DNA from: Bog-756 sp963813525
Lineage (GTDB): Bacteria; Actinomycetota; Acidimicrobiia; Acidimicrobiales; RAAP-2
Direction of reading: 5' to 3'
Length of the DNA stretch: 64,000 bases
NCBI GenBank assembly: GCA_963813525.1
Contig: CAWEZI010000005.1
Span: 2,852,001-2,916,000 of the forward strand
Shown: one piece after another, positions 34,017 through 42,201 of the stretch
Numbering within the stretch: the first letter of the stretch is position 1
Layout of the letters: every line of letters starts with the position of its first letter
Notes under the pieces: generated by a model
The model's input: the letters and a program-made list of their open reading frames with translations, nothing else
Database searches by the model: none
Told to the model about the DNA's origin: nothing
Program-made: the position numbers and the translations under genes

Positions 34017-34574
34017 ATGACGAAACGCTGGTCGATCAGGCTGACCCGACCCACCGATCGGGATGCGATAGTTGGCGTCGTCCGAGAGGCGTTCTCCAGT
34101 GCCGATCGCGATGCTCAGGAAGAGGTCGACATCGTCCTCGTTACGTGGTCGCTCAAGGCAGCGGTTTTGGGGCTCGACCTAGTCGCAATCGAAGATGACA
34201 AGGTTGTTGGCCATGTGCTCGGAGCGTACGGGAGCCTCGACGAACGCCGCATCGTCGGAGTGGCTCCGTTGACAGTCGCTCCCCACCGCCAGGGCAAGGG
34301 CATCGGGTCCGGCCTTATGAATCGGCTGCTTCGTCAAACTGAGGAGATCGGAGAGCCGCTCCTCGCGCTGCTCGGACTACCCGGCTACTACAGCCGATTC
34401 GGCTTCGAGCCGGCTGGGCCACTCGGCATTGACTGCCCGTCTGTCGGTTCCGGCAATCCGCATTTCTTGATCCGCAAGCTGGAAACGTACAGCCCCGATT
34501 ATCGGGGCGAGTTCAGATACTGCTGGGAGTTGGCGTCCGGCCGATCAATGGTTTCAGAGAGGCCGCCCCACTGA
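34017..34574 (+). CDS. GNAT N-acetyltransferase
   Basis: A 185-residue acetyltransferase of the YhbS-like type. It has IRLTRPTDRDAIVGVVREAF, then VVGHVLGAYG, the acetyl-CoA motif VAPHRQGKGIGSGLMNRLLR, and ALLGLPGYYSRFGFEPAGPLGI, the 'YYxRFGF' pattern of YhbS-like enzymes. The C-terminal part (IRKLETYSPDYRGEFRY) also matches. Codon use is visibly less GC-rich than in the core genes. Substrate unknown. Confidence 0.88.
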   Translation: MTKRWSIRLTRPTDRDAIVGVVREAFSSADRDAQEEVDIVLVTWSLKAAVLGLDLVAIEDDKVVGHVLGAYGSLDERRIVGVAPLTVAPHRQGKGIGSGLMNRLLRQTEEIGEPLLALLGLPGYYSRFGFEPAGPLGIDCPSVGSGNPHFLIRKLETYSPDYRGEFRYCWELASGRSMVSERPPH

Positions 34575-34639
34575 TCCGGTGTTCAGCGAAATCCCGGGCA
34601 CATTGTCGGGTGCACTCCTCCGGGACACCTTCCCGAGCG

Positions 34640-35572
34640 TCACCCAAGCTGTTGGATCAGCAACGAGGCACCGACGGGCTGCGTACCGCCGGCAAGAGGG
34701 GTGATCGTCAATGCGGTTGAGTTCCCGATCGGGTTCAGGACCTCCAGAGTTTCGTCCGCAGTTGTCGTCGTGACGAGCGACTCGCCCACGAGCTGCGACG
34801 TTCCGGTGGCCCGGCCCACTACGGTGGCGGGAAGTCCCACCCCGTCGAGACTGAGTTCCAATTGACCGGCCTCGTTGACGGAGACTTGAAATGTCACCTG
34901 ATACGTGCCGACGTCGGCCAGGGTGAATGAAGAACCATTCACCCGCGTGATTGTTCCATCTGTAGGCCCGTCCTGGGGAAACGACACCGGGTCGCCGGGA
35001 GCCACGGTGGCAGCGTTATCCGGGGGCATCAGCGCGAAGAACTCTGCATAATCGGAGGTGGCAGGAGTCCCCGCCGGCCCGCGTGGCCCGGGAGGTCCCG
35101 CGGGGCCTTGCGATCCAGGAGGTCCCGCCTGACCTTGCGATCCGGCTGTTGCCGATCCTTCGTTGGCCGAAGTCCCACCGACCACAGGAGCAGCGAGGGT
35201 CTTTCCGCCCATAGAGCCGCTGAAGGTGGCATCACCGAATGCAAACACTCCGCCGTCCTGGGCCACCAGCCAGTACCCGCGGTCATCCGAGGTCGCGACG
35301 ATGCCGGTGATCGGCGAGTTCAGGTGCTTGCCGGCCATCGATCCGTAGAACCGAGCGGTCCCGAAGGCGAATACACCTCCGTCGGCTGCGGCCAGCCAGT
35401 AACCGCTTCCGCCTCCCACCTGGGCGACTCGAGTGGCGGATTCCAAGCGGGCCGTCAGCGTTGCAGAAGCTCCGGAGCTCCGCGCGTTGTCCCCAACCAT
35501 CATGATCGATCCGATGATCAGCAAAGCGACCGCTGCCATCGCAATTCTCTGCGCGCCCTGTCTGATCTTCAC
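34640..35572 (-). CDS. exported fusion: 'GYWLVASDGG' repeats, collagen-like segment and BclA C-terminal-like domain
   Basis: A 310-residue protein starting at GTG 35572, which has AGGAGGAAG upstream. An N-terminal hydrophobic segment (AMAAVALLIIGSIMMVG) is a signal peptide or anchor. Residues about 56-130 carry two repeats, GYWLAAADGGVFAFGTARFY and GYWLVAQDGGVFAFGDATF, of the type seen in the NlpC/P60 protein at 19833. Residues 144-170 are nine collagen-like G-X-Y triplets. Residues about 174-310 (YAEFFALMPPDNAATVAPGD ... TALTITPLAGGTQPVGASL) closely resemble the C1q/TNF-like C-terminal domain of Bacillus exosporium proteins such as BclA. Likely a trimeric surface filament. Confidence 0.85.
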   Translation of the reverse strand: MKIRQGAQRIAMAAVALLIIGSIMMVGDNARSSGASATLTARLESATRVAQVGGGSGYWLAAADGGVFAFGTARFYGSMAGKHLNSPITGIVATSDDRGYWLVAQDGGVFAFGDATFSGSMGGKTLAAPVVGGTSANEGSATAGSQGQAGPPGSQGPAGPPGPRGPAGTPATSDYAEFFALMPPDNAATVAPGDPVSFPQDGPTDGTITRVNGSSFTLADVGTYQVTFQVSVNEAGQLELSLDGVGLPATVVGRATGTSQLVGESLVTTTTADETLEVLNPIGNSTALTITPLAGGTQPVGASLLIQQLG

Positions 35573-35793
35573 AGATCTTCCTCCTGGTGTTTGCCTCAAC
35601 AGTGGACCGACCTCTACGCCGTTCTAGTCGATGGTTCCTGCAATTGTGATGATCCTCAAAAGACGGCCCTGGCGGTTCTTCGATAAATGCAACCTTCAAC
35701 AGGGAGCGGGCAATACGCTGGCGCGGGGATTCGACGTAGTGCGCTGGACTGTTCTACCGAGCTGGCGTTCGGAGGAGTTGTTCAGGACAGACT

Positions 35794-36084
35794 ATGCGTG
35801 TGCGTCTGGAGATCTATGTCCGACCGAGTGCATCGTCGACCACAGTCGGCGGCGAGTATGACGGCTCGTTGGTTGTGCGTGTGATCGAGTCGGCCGATAG
35901 AGGTCGAGCAACCGAGGCTGCGCTCGCGGCAGTAGCCGAGGCTCTTTCGGTGCCGCGCCGCTCTGTGACGCTAGTCAGAGGGGCCTCGAGCAAGCGAAAA
36001 CTGATCGAAATCGAGGTCGAAGCCTCCGAACAGGAGGTTGCTAGGACGGCAGCGGCGAACCTGCGGGCTGGAGGTAAGTGCTGA
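35794..36084 (+). CDS. DUF167 (YggU-like) family protein
   Basis: A 96-residue protein matching DUF167: RLEIYVRPSASSTTVGGEYD at the start (the family usually has PGA(S/K)...), then LVVRVIESADRGRATEAALA, and VTLVRGASSKRKLIEI, the 'G..S..K...' signature. In other actinobacteria it often sits by cell-division or proline biosynthesis genes; here it stands alone in the accessory region. The function of the family is unknown. Confidence 0.82.
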   Translation: MRVRLEIYVRPSASSTTVGGEYDGSLVVRVIESADRGRATEAALAAVAEALSVPRRSVTLVRGASSKRKLIEIEVEASEQEVARTAAANLRAGGKC

Positions 36085-36158
36085 TCGATGTCCCCACCAC
36101 GAGCGTTTAGGTAGGCGTTACCGCTCAACCAGATGGCCCTGATGGTCGATAGATCGTT

Positions 36159-36662
36159 ATGGACCAAGAGAGCGACGGCCAGTTCTTCGGGTGGAGCTGG
36201 TGGCATGTTCCTCGTTGGCTTGGCCGATTCTCAACCAGAACACTGGGGCTGGGCCGTCGCGCTGCTCGAGATCGTGACCCAGATTGGCTGATCGGGAGGT
36301 GCGAGGCGACCCTCGCCAGGCAAATTCGGTTGTTCGGCCCAGACGGCGGTCCGACGACCAATGCGAGGATGCACCTGGCAATAGAATTGGAACGATCAGA
36401 TCGACTGGCAGAGGCCCGAGTTCTGTGGGAACAGGTGCTCGATGCGTCGAGACGCCATCGAGGACCCGACAGCCCGGACGTGCTATTGGCCGAGGAGTTG
36501 CTTGCTATCAACTTGGTCAAGTCTGGAATGACCGACGATGCGAGGCGGCTCTTCGCCCACGTCGGTGATGCGAGAGAGCGGCTCCTCGGCTCTGACCACC
36601 GGGACACCCTTCGGCCCGCTCGTTGGCTTTCAGCGTTCGAACGTCCTGGTCAGTCTCCGTAG
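36159..36662 (+). CDS. TPR-like protein
   Basis: A 167-residue protein. After a Trp-rich start (FFGWSWWHVPRWLGRFS), the body consists of helical pairs such as NARMHLAIELERSDRLAEARVLWEQVL and SPDVLLAEELLAINLVKSGM, then RLFAHVGDARERLLGSDHRDTL. The spacing and 'G..H..TL' feature fit kinesin-light-chain-like tetratricopeptide repeats (TPR_10/12). It probably mediates protein contacts. No partner gene is evident; it may be the remnant of a larger NB-ARC/TPR regulator. Confidence 0.65.
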   Translation: MDQESDGQFFGWSWWHVPRWLGRFSTRTLGLGRRAARDRDPDWLIGRCEATLARQIRLFGPDGGPTTNARMHLAIELERSDRLAEARVLWEQVLDASRRHRGPDSPDVLLAEELLAINLVKSGMTDDARRLFAHVGDARERLLGSDHRDTLRPARWLSAFERPGQSP

Positions 36663-36825
36663 GGCCGCCTGTCTGGCCCCTTTGTGTGGTCGGACCACCT
36701 CCGAGCACATGAGCGTAAAGCGGTGGCGCGAGACCGCTGGCCTGCTGAACGCCTCCTCAACGCCCACGGTCCACGGTACCCTTTCGGGTGATCACCCCAG
36801 TCTGGAACGATGAATCCGGTCGGCA

Positions 36826-37227
36826 GTGGACAAGGAGCCGTCGGTGCTCAAACCCATCATCCCGCTCGACCATCCGAGCGGGCCCGAACTGGCTGCGCTC
36901 CGTACTGAGCTGCAGCGGCACTGGTGTGCCGAGACGTCATTCTGGCCGGACGAGTGGACACCGGATGCGCCGAGCTTCGGTCAGTGCGCAGTCACCGCCA
37001 TGATCGTCCACGACCGATTCGGTGGCGAGATGCTGCGTACCGTCAACGAGGGAGTCGTTCACTACTGGAACCGGGTCGACGATGTCGACGTCGACCTCAC
37101 ACGTGACCAGTTCGACACGTGGGACCCCGTGGATGGGATCGTTTCGGTCGACCCTGATTACGTCGGATCGAGTGGACCGAGTATCGACGCTCGCCACAGT
37201 CGACTGACAGCCGCGCTCGGTAGCTGA
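36826..37227 (+). CDS. YunG-like protein
   Basis: A 133-residue protein. The segment FGQCAVTAMIVHDRFGGEMLRT, then HYWNRVDDVDVDLTRDQF, is the core of the YunG family (Cys followed by a helix, then HYWN and an acidic DLT strand). The family has a papain-like or transglutaminase-like look with Cys and His, but its activity is unproven. It begins with GTG 36826. A lone gene of the accessory region. Confidence 0.75.
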   Translation: MDKEPSVLKPIIPLDHPSGPELAALRTELQRHWCAETSFWPDEWTPDAPSFGQCAVTAMIVHDRFGGEMLRTVNEGVVHYWNRVDDVDVDLTRDQFDTWDPVDGIVSVDPDYVGSSGPSIDARHSRLTAALGS

Positions 37228-37374
37228 TAGTTCCGCCTGCGCCGAGGCGGCTGCGTCCACAGCGGGTACGAACTGGCGATTGTGCGAGGCCCCCGGGGCC
37301 ACAATTTACAGACGCATGGCCGCTAGCCGGCGTTCGGGAGACACCTGAGACCCTCGGGAATAGCATCCTGAATC

Positions 37375-37845
37375 GTGGAAACGGTCTATGAAGCTATTGG
37401 TGGCTACGACAAGGTCTTGGGCCTGGCCGCAGCCTGGCACGACCGGGTGATGGCCGACGAAATAGTGAGTCATGCGTTTAGCCACGGATTCCACCCACAG
37501 CACACCGAGCGATTGGCTGCCTACTGGGCGGAGGCCCTCGGCGGTCCAGCACGGTATTCGGATCTTTACGGCGGCGAGAGCATGGTTGTCCGGATGCATA
37601 GCGGGAAGGGGCCGCACGATGAAATGGACAGACGGGCGATCGCCTGCTTCGACGAGGCCCTGGTGGACGCCGGACTTCCCGTCGATACTCGGCTCCAAAA
37701 GGTCCTGCACAACTACTTCGAGTGGGCGACTACGAACTCGATGTCCGGCTACCACCGATCTGAAGACGATGTGCCGGACGGACTGGCTATCCCCCATTGG
37801 TCCTGGGATGGGCTCGACAGTGAAACCGGTCATGGGGAGGTCTGA
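37375..37845 (+). CDS. group II truncated hemoglobin
   Basis: A 156-residue globin of the 2-over-2 type. YEAIGGYDKVLGLAAAWHDRVMAD is helix A-B, with the glycine pair of truncated globins; FHPQHTERLAAYWAEALGGP carries the Trp at G8 and the polar residues typical of group II; MVVRMHSGKGPHDEMD follows, then the closing helix YFEWATTNSMSGYHRSEDDVPDG. Family members bind O2, NO or CO in redox or NO detoxification. It starts with GTG 37375 without a clear ribosome binding site. The GFA-like gene lies 136 bp downstream. Confidence 0.82.
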   Translation: METVYEAIGGYDKVLGLAAAWHDRVMADEIVSHAFSHGFHPQHTERLAAYWAEALGGPARYSDLYGGESMVVRMHSGKGPHDEMDRRAIACFDEALVDAGLPVDTRLQKVLHNYFEWATTNSMSGYHRSEDDVPDGLAIPHWSWDGLDSETGHGEV

Positions 37846-37981
37846 ACTGGAGACCAGTCCAGAACGAGCGGGAGACGAGGGCTGGTCATCCGATGTCGTG
37901 ACACACCCGTACGACTGCGCATCTGAGTCGTTGCTGAGGCCGGTGGGATGGCAGAGCCGGATCGTGCGACCATGAGCGATT

Positions 37982-38425
37982 ATGACGCCAACCGCTGAAT
38001 GCGCCTGCGGACGAGTCCAGGTCACCGTCCATAACGAACCTTTGATGGTGGCCACTTGTCACTGCGACTTCTGTCAGAAGCGTACGGGCAGTGTGTTCCA
38101 GGTTGGGGCCCACTACGCCCGGGACGAGAAGATCGATGTGTCAGGGGAAACGAAGGTTTTCAACGGACTTCAGATCGATGGCGTTGGCAATGCGGCAGGG
38201 GACTCGGTGACCTATCACTTCTGCCCGACCTGCGGGTCGACCTTGTATTGGCACAAGGAAGGCGAGAACCCGATCCTGGCCATTGCGGTCGGGAATTTTG
38301 TCGACCCCGGATTCCCTGCGCCCGTCATGGAGGGCCACGTGGACATGCGGCACCATTGGGTGTCGCCCGTCCCCGGAGCGGTGCCGATCAATCGGCATCG
38401 AGACCGAGGTCAGGATGCGACATAA
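37982..38425 (+). CDS. GFA family protein (glutathione-dependent formaldehyde-activating enzyme-like)
   Basis: A 147-residue zinc protein of the GFA/Mss4-like fold. Cysteines occur in the family order: ACGRVQ, TCHCDFCQKRTG and FCPTCGSTLYW, two zinc sites. The product of this fold in actinobacteria is usually not a glutathione enzyme, since these organisms use mycothiol, so the reaction is unknown. ATG 37982. It follows the truncated globin and precedes a 54-residue microprotein. Confidence 0.88.
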   Translation: MTPTAECACGRVQVTVHNEPLMVATCHCDFCQKRTGSVFQVGAHYARDEKIDVSGETKVFNGLQIDGVGNAAGDSVTYHFCPTCGSTLYWHKEGENPILAIAVGNFVDPGFPAPVMEGHVDMRHHWVSPVPGAVPINRHRDRGQDAT

Positions 38426-38549
38426 TCAACCGAGGCAACCTGTCCGTCGAACTGGATCAGTTCCAGACTACGGACGGCCACGTCATCGATGCGGACATGT
38501 TGGCAATCATCCAGTCCTGACCTTAAATTAGACACTTCGAGGAGGAACT

Positions 38550-38714
38550 ATGACCACCTACCAGATCCATTACCGCGACGAACGAGGGGTGCAAGCGATC
38601 GAACTCGATGACGTCCAGTTGGAAGACGGGATCTATGAGTTGTGGAGAGGTGACGAAGCCATCGAGCGCATCCCTGCCGATCAGATCGAAAAGGTCGAAC
38701 CTCAGCCGGACTGA
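38550..38714 (+). CDS. 54-residue acidic microprotein
   Basis: ATG 38550 is preceded by GAGGAGGAACT, one of the strongest ribosome binding sites in the window. It encodes MTTYQIHYRDERGVQAIELD and DVQLEDGIYELWRGDEAIER, ending IPADQIEKVEPQPD. Two beta-hairpin-like segments with an acidic surface suggest a small folded domain. I recognise no family. It is convergent with the mycothiol-dependent-enzyme gene. Confidence 0.7.
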   Translation: MTTYQIHYRDERGVQAIELDDVQLEDGIYELWRGDEAIERIPADQIEKVEPQPD

Positions 38715-38768
38715 CCACTTCGCTGGACGCAGCCCGACGCAGATGGCCTCGGGCCGACGCAGGCGGGT

Positions 38769-39590
38769 TCAGATGGTGAAAGCGAGGTTGGCTACCAGCT
38801 GCTCTCCCAGGGTCCGGTCGCCGGTGATGACCACCTGTTCCCCGTGACCTGGTCCTCTGTCGTGTCGTCCACCGGTCAACCGAAGGAAGAGACTGAGAGG
38901 CATCTCGAGGCCAATGGTCGGATCGTGGTCGAAGTGATCGACCACCGTCGCCCGGTCGTCGACCTCGACCAGGTACGTGCAGCCCGACAGCCCGGTTAGA
39001 TCGATTCGTACCCGAGAGCCTTGGGGAAGGGCGGCCCGGCGCCCCACGATGTACCCCAGACCGGTGGCCACCTCGTCCATGGCCGAGCGTAGATCTGGCT
39101 GGTCGGCCCGGGGCGACTGGCCGACGGCATCGCGGATGTCGTTCTCGTGCATGAAACAGTCATAGTGCCTGATGCGCATGAACCGGCCGTAGGTCTCGTC
39201 CCGGCCGGCCGGAGTCCAGGACGGAGCGTCGAAGTCGGCCTGCGACATCGCCTCGAGGGCGACCATGCGCCGGCCCGTCACGTCAGCGAAGCGGGCCCGC
39301 AGGGCATCGCCGGTCAGTGGGCGCATCGATTCGACCCACACTTCGTTGGCTTCGGCCACCGGGTTCCTCATGTGGCCGAGATGGGAAATGTCGGCAGGAG
39401 GGGCGGGCTCGCCCAACAGCATCGCTTCGGTCCCGATGACATGGCTGAGGACGTCGTGCACCGTCCAGCCGGGCAGGCAGGTCGGCTGGTCCCACTGGGT
39501 GTCGGTCAGGCTCGAGCAGAGGTCGGTCATGGCTGCGAATTCGTCGCGTAAAAGGTCGGTGACCGCCGACTTATCCACAATGGTGGGCAT
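38769..39590 (-). CDS. TIGR03083-type maleylpyruvate isomerase family, mycothiol-dependent enzyme
   Basis: A 273-residue protein with an N-terminal DinB/MDMPI-like four-helix domain. LLRDEFAAMTDLCSSLTDTQW DQP... then LPGWTVHDVLSHVIGTEAMLLG carries the metal-binding His; a second His region is IRHYDCFMHENDIRDA. The C-terminal part (TGLSGCTYLVEVDD ... LFLRLTGGR) is the SCP2-like domain typical of this family. Proteins of this set use or are thought to use mycothiol. ATG 39590 is chosen; the frame is open far upstream into an adjacent gene, but only antisense. Substrate unknown. Confidence 0.85.
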   Translation of the reverse strand: MPTIVDKSAVTDLLRDEFAAMTDLCSSLTDTQWDQPTCLPGWTVHDVLSHVIGTEAMLLGEPAPPADISHLGHMRNPVAEANEVWVESMRPLTGDALRARFADVTGRRMVALEAMSQADFDAPSWTPAGRDETYGRFMRIRHYDCFMHENDIRDAVGQSPRADQPDLRSAMDEVATGLGYIVGRRAALPQGSRVRIDLTGLSGCTYLVEVDDRATVVDHFDHDPTIGLEMPLSLFLRLTGGRHDRGPGHGEQVVITGDRTLGEQLVANLAFTI

Positions 39591-39713
39591 GGGACCCACA
39601 CCGTAGCTCCCAGCCGACAGGCCGTCATCCTGCCCTTTTGCACCGGGTCGCTCAATCAAAGTGGCGTGCGCGCCGATAGAAGAGGCACGGCTCCAGCTGA
39701 GAGGAACCCGTAG

Positions 39714-42074
39714 GTGACTGACAACGTCTGGAAGTTCGCCCTGGCCGGTGGCCTGCTCGTCGTGACTGGGTACTTCGCGCTCCCGGGAGTGGTGAGCCAG
39801 GGTGCGGTCTACCAGTTGGTCGGAGTGGCGTCGGTCGTCTGCATCCTGGTCGGCGTCCAAATCCATCGCCCGATCAACAGGGCCGGATGGATCCTTCTCG
39901 CCGTAGGAGGGACCTTCTTCACCCTGGGCGACGCCGTAGAGAACATCTACGGGTTGATCCTCCACCTGTCGATCCCCTTCCCCTCGATCGCCGACGCCCT
40001 CTACCTGGCCGGCTATCCCTTCGTTTTCGCCGGCGTCCTCAAACTGACCCGTAATCCCCACGACAAGGCCCGACGCGAGGACTACACCGACGCGGCGATC
40101 GTGACCCTCGGGGCGTTTGCCTTCTCGTGGAGCTTCCTCATGCGCTCCTACGTCCACGACCCTTCGATGACCACACTCGGCAAGCTGGTCACCCTCGCCT
40201 ATCCGATCATGGACATCGTCCTCGTCTTCATCGTCTTCCGATCGTTGCTGTTCGGCAGGGTCAAGCAGACCTTTTGCCGTATCCTCGCCGCCGCCCTCAT
40301 CGCCATGTTCCTGGCTGAGTTCCTTTACGACCTGCTCGTCCTGCACAACAGTTACAGCAGTGGCAATCCGGTGGATGCACTTTTCTTGATCAGTTACGTG
40401 CTGATGGGCGTGGCCGCCCTCCATCCCTCGATCGGTCAGCCACTTCCGGTTCCGGAACGAGAGGCACCGAGTATCTACCGACAGGACTCGAACGGGAGAA
40501 GCCGGATCCCGGTGGTCGCCTTTGCCGGGTTCGTACCCCCCACCATCCTCGTAGTCGGCAGCACCTACGGCTTGAACGTCGATGTCCCGGTGATTTCCGG
40601 ACTGTGCGTCGCTGTGTTCGCCCTCATCTATCTCCGCATGATGTGGCTCATTCAGCAGACCACGGGCCAGACCACCGAGATTGCCGTGCACGCCCGGGCC
40701 CTCGAGGCTTCGCACCGGCAACGCGACGCGCTCGAGGCCGATCTTCGCCACCTGGCCTTCCACGACGAGCTCACCGGACTGGCCAACCGCGCCCTGTTGC
40801 ACGATCGGGTCGAGCACGCCCTGGCCTCGGCCCCTCGTTCGGGGAGGTCAGTGGCTCTGTGCTTCGGCGACTTGGACGGGTTCAAGACGGTCAATGACAC
40901 CCTCGGTCACCACGTCGGTGACTCCGTTCTGATCCGCGCCAGCCGACTTCTTGCCTCCATCGTGCGACCGGGCGACACCGTTGCCCGCCTGGGTGGAGAC
41001 GAATTCGCCGTGCTGATGGTGGACGTCGAACGTCCCGAGTCGGTCGTGGACTTCGCCCATCGCATCGTCAGCGTTCTCCGCAACGCACCGGACTTCGAGG
41101 GAAACCAGGTCGGCCTCTCGATCAGTGTCGGGATTGCTTACGCCGAACCTGGCAAGACGACCGAGCAGCTACTCAGTGAAGCCGACTCCGCCATGTACGA
41201 AGCCAAGGAGCAGGGCAAGAACCGGGTCGAGGTGTTCCAGAAGTCGATGCGGTCCCGGATGCTCGAACGCCTCGACCTGACCAACGGGTTCCGATGGGCA
41301 CTGGGCCGTTCCGAGTTCTTCCTTCAGTACCAGCCCATCATCTCTCTCTCCGACAACCGCCTCCACGGCTTCGAGGCCCTCGTGCGCTGGAACCATCCGA
41401 GCCTGGGGACGGTCGCCCCCCTGCGCTTCATCCCCATCGCGGAAGAAACTGGTTTCATCGTTCCTCTGGGGCGCTGGGTGCTGGTCGAAGCGTGTGAGCA
41501 GCTGGCCTCGTGGAACAGGGAAGCCGACGAGGAGCTCAACCTGTCGGTCAACCTGTCAAGACGGCAGCTCATGTCGCCTCATCTGGCCGACGAGGTCCAG
41601 ACCGCCCTCTCCCTGAGCGGCATCGATCCTCACAGGCTCATCCTCGAGATCACCGAAAGCGTGCTGATGGACGACCCCGACCGTGCCCAACACGCTCTCT
41701 CCCAGCTCCGGGATCTCGGAATTCGGATTGCCGTAGATGATTTCGGCACGGGATACTCGTCGCTCAGCCACCTGCAGCGATTCCCTGTCGACATCCTCAA
41801 GATCGACAAATCGTTCATCGACCCGTTGGTCACCACCGATCCGGGGAGCTCCGCCCTGGTCACGGCCATCATCGGGCTGGCCCAGACCCTCGGCCTGGAC
41901 GTCATCGCCGAAGGCATCGAGCACGAGAGCCAGCTTCACCGCCTGGTCGACCTCGGGTGCGACAAGGGGCAGGGCTTCCTGATGGCCCGACCGCTCGACC
42001 GAGACGCGGCCCGCACCCTCATCGATGACCAGACGGCCGCCGTCGTCGGCTCCGCTCGGGCCTCCGTCATCTGA
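39714..42074 (+). CDS. membrane GGDEF-EAL c-di-GMP signalling protein
   Basis: A 786-residue protein. Residues about 1-320 hold eight or nine membrane helices, an unassigned MASE-like sensor. The GGDEF domain (about 345-505) has LDGFKTVNDTLGH, RLGGDEF and an RPGD inhibitory site. The EAL domain (about 520-770) has FEALVRW, NLSRRQL, VDDFGTGYSSL, LKIDKSF and AEGIE. Both activities look intact. GTG start at 39714 with GAGG 9 bp upstream. It is divergent from the TIGR03083 gene. Confidence 0.92.
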   Translation: MTDNVWKFALAGGLLVVTGYFALPGVVSQGAVYQLVGVASVVCILVGVQIHRPINRAGWILLAVGGTFFTLGDAVENIYGLILHLSIPFPSIADALYLAGYPFVFAGVLKLTRNPHDKARREDYTDAAIVTLGAFAFSWSFLMRSYVHDPSMTTLGKLVTLAYPIMDIVLVFIVFRSLLFGRVKQTFCRILAAALIAMFLAEFLYDLLVLHNSYSSGNPVDALFLISYVLMGVAALHPSIGQPLPVPEREAPSIYRQDSNGRSRIPVVAFAGFVPPTILVVGSTYGLNVDVPVISGLCVAVFALIYLRMMWLIQQTTGQTTEIAVHARALEASHRQRDALEADLRHLAFHDELTGLANRALLHDRVEHALASAPRSGRSVALCFGDLDGFKTVNDTLGHHVGDSVLIRASRLLASIVRPGDTVARLGGDEFAVLMVDVERPESVVDFAHRIVSVLRNAPDFEGNQVGLSISVGIAYAEPGKTTEQLLSEADSAMYEAKEQGKNRVEVFQKSMRSRMLERLDLTNGFRWALGRSEFFLQYQPIISLSDNRLHGFEALVRWNHPSLGTVAPLRFIPIAEETGFIVPLGRWVLVEACEQLASWNREADEELNLSVNLSRRQLMSPHLADEVQTALSLSGIDPHRLILEITESVLMDDPDRAQHALSQLRDLGIRIAVDDFGTGYSSLSHLQRFPVDILKIDKSFIDPLVTTDPGSSALVTAIIGLAQTLGLDVIAEGIEHESQLHRLVDLGCDKGQGFLMARPLDRDAARTLIDDQTAAVVGSARASVI

Positions 42075-42201
42075 CACATTCTGACTCCTGATCGAGGCTG
42101 GCTCCTGATCGAGGTAGTGCCGCGCCGAGGCCGGTCTCACGGCCCGTTCTAGACTCGCTCCTCAGGGACACCATGTCAACGCTGAGCCGGAAGACGAGAC
42201 C

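Noticed and set aside
39591..40817. N-terminal extension of the TIGR03083 protein to 682 residues
   Set aside because: The extension is antisense to the membrane part of the GGDEF-EAL gene at 39714 and is Asp/Gly/Glu/His-rich. The ATG at 39590 fits the family start.
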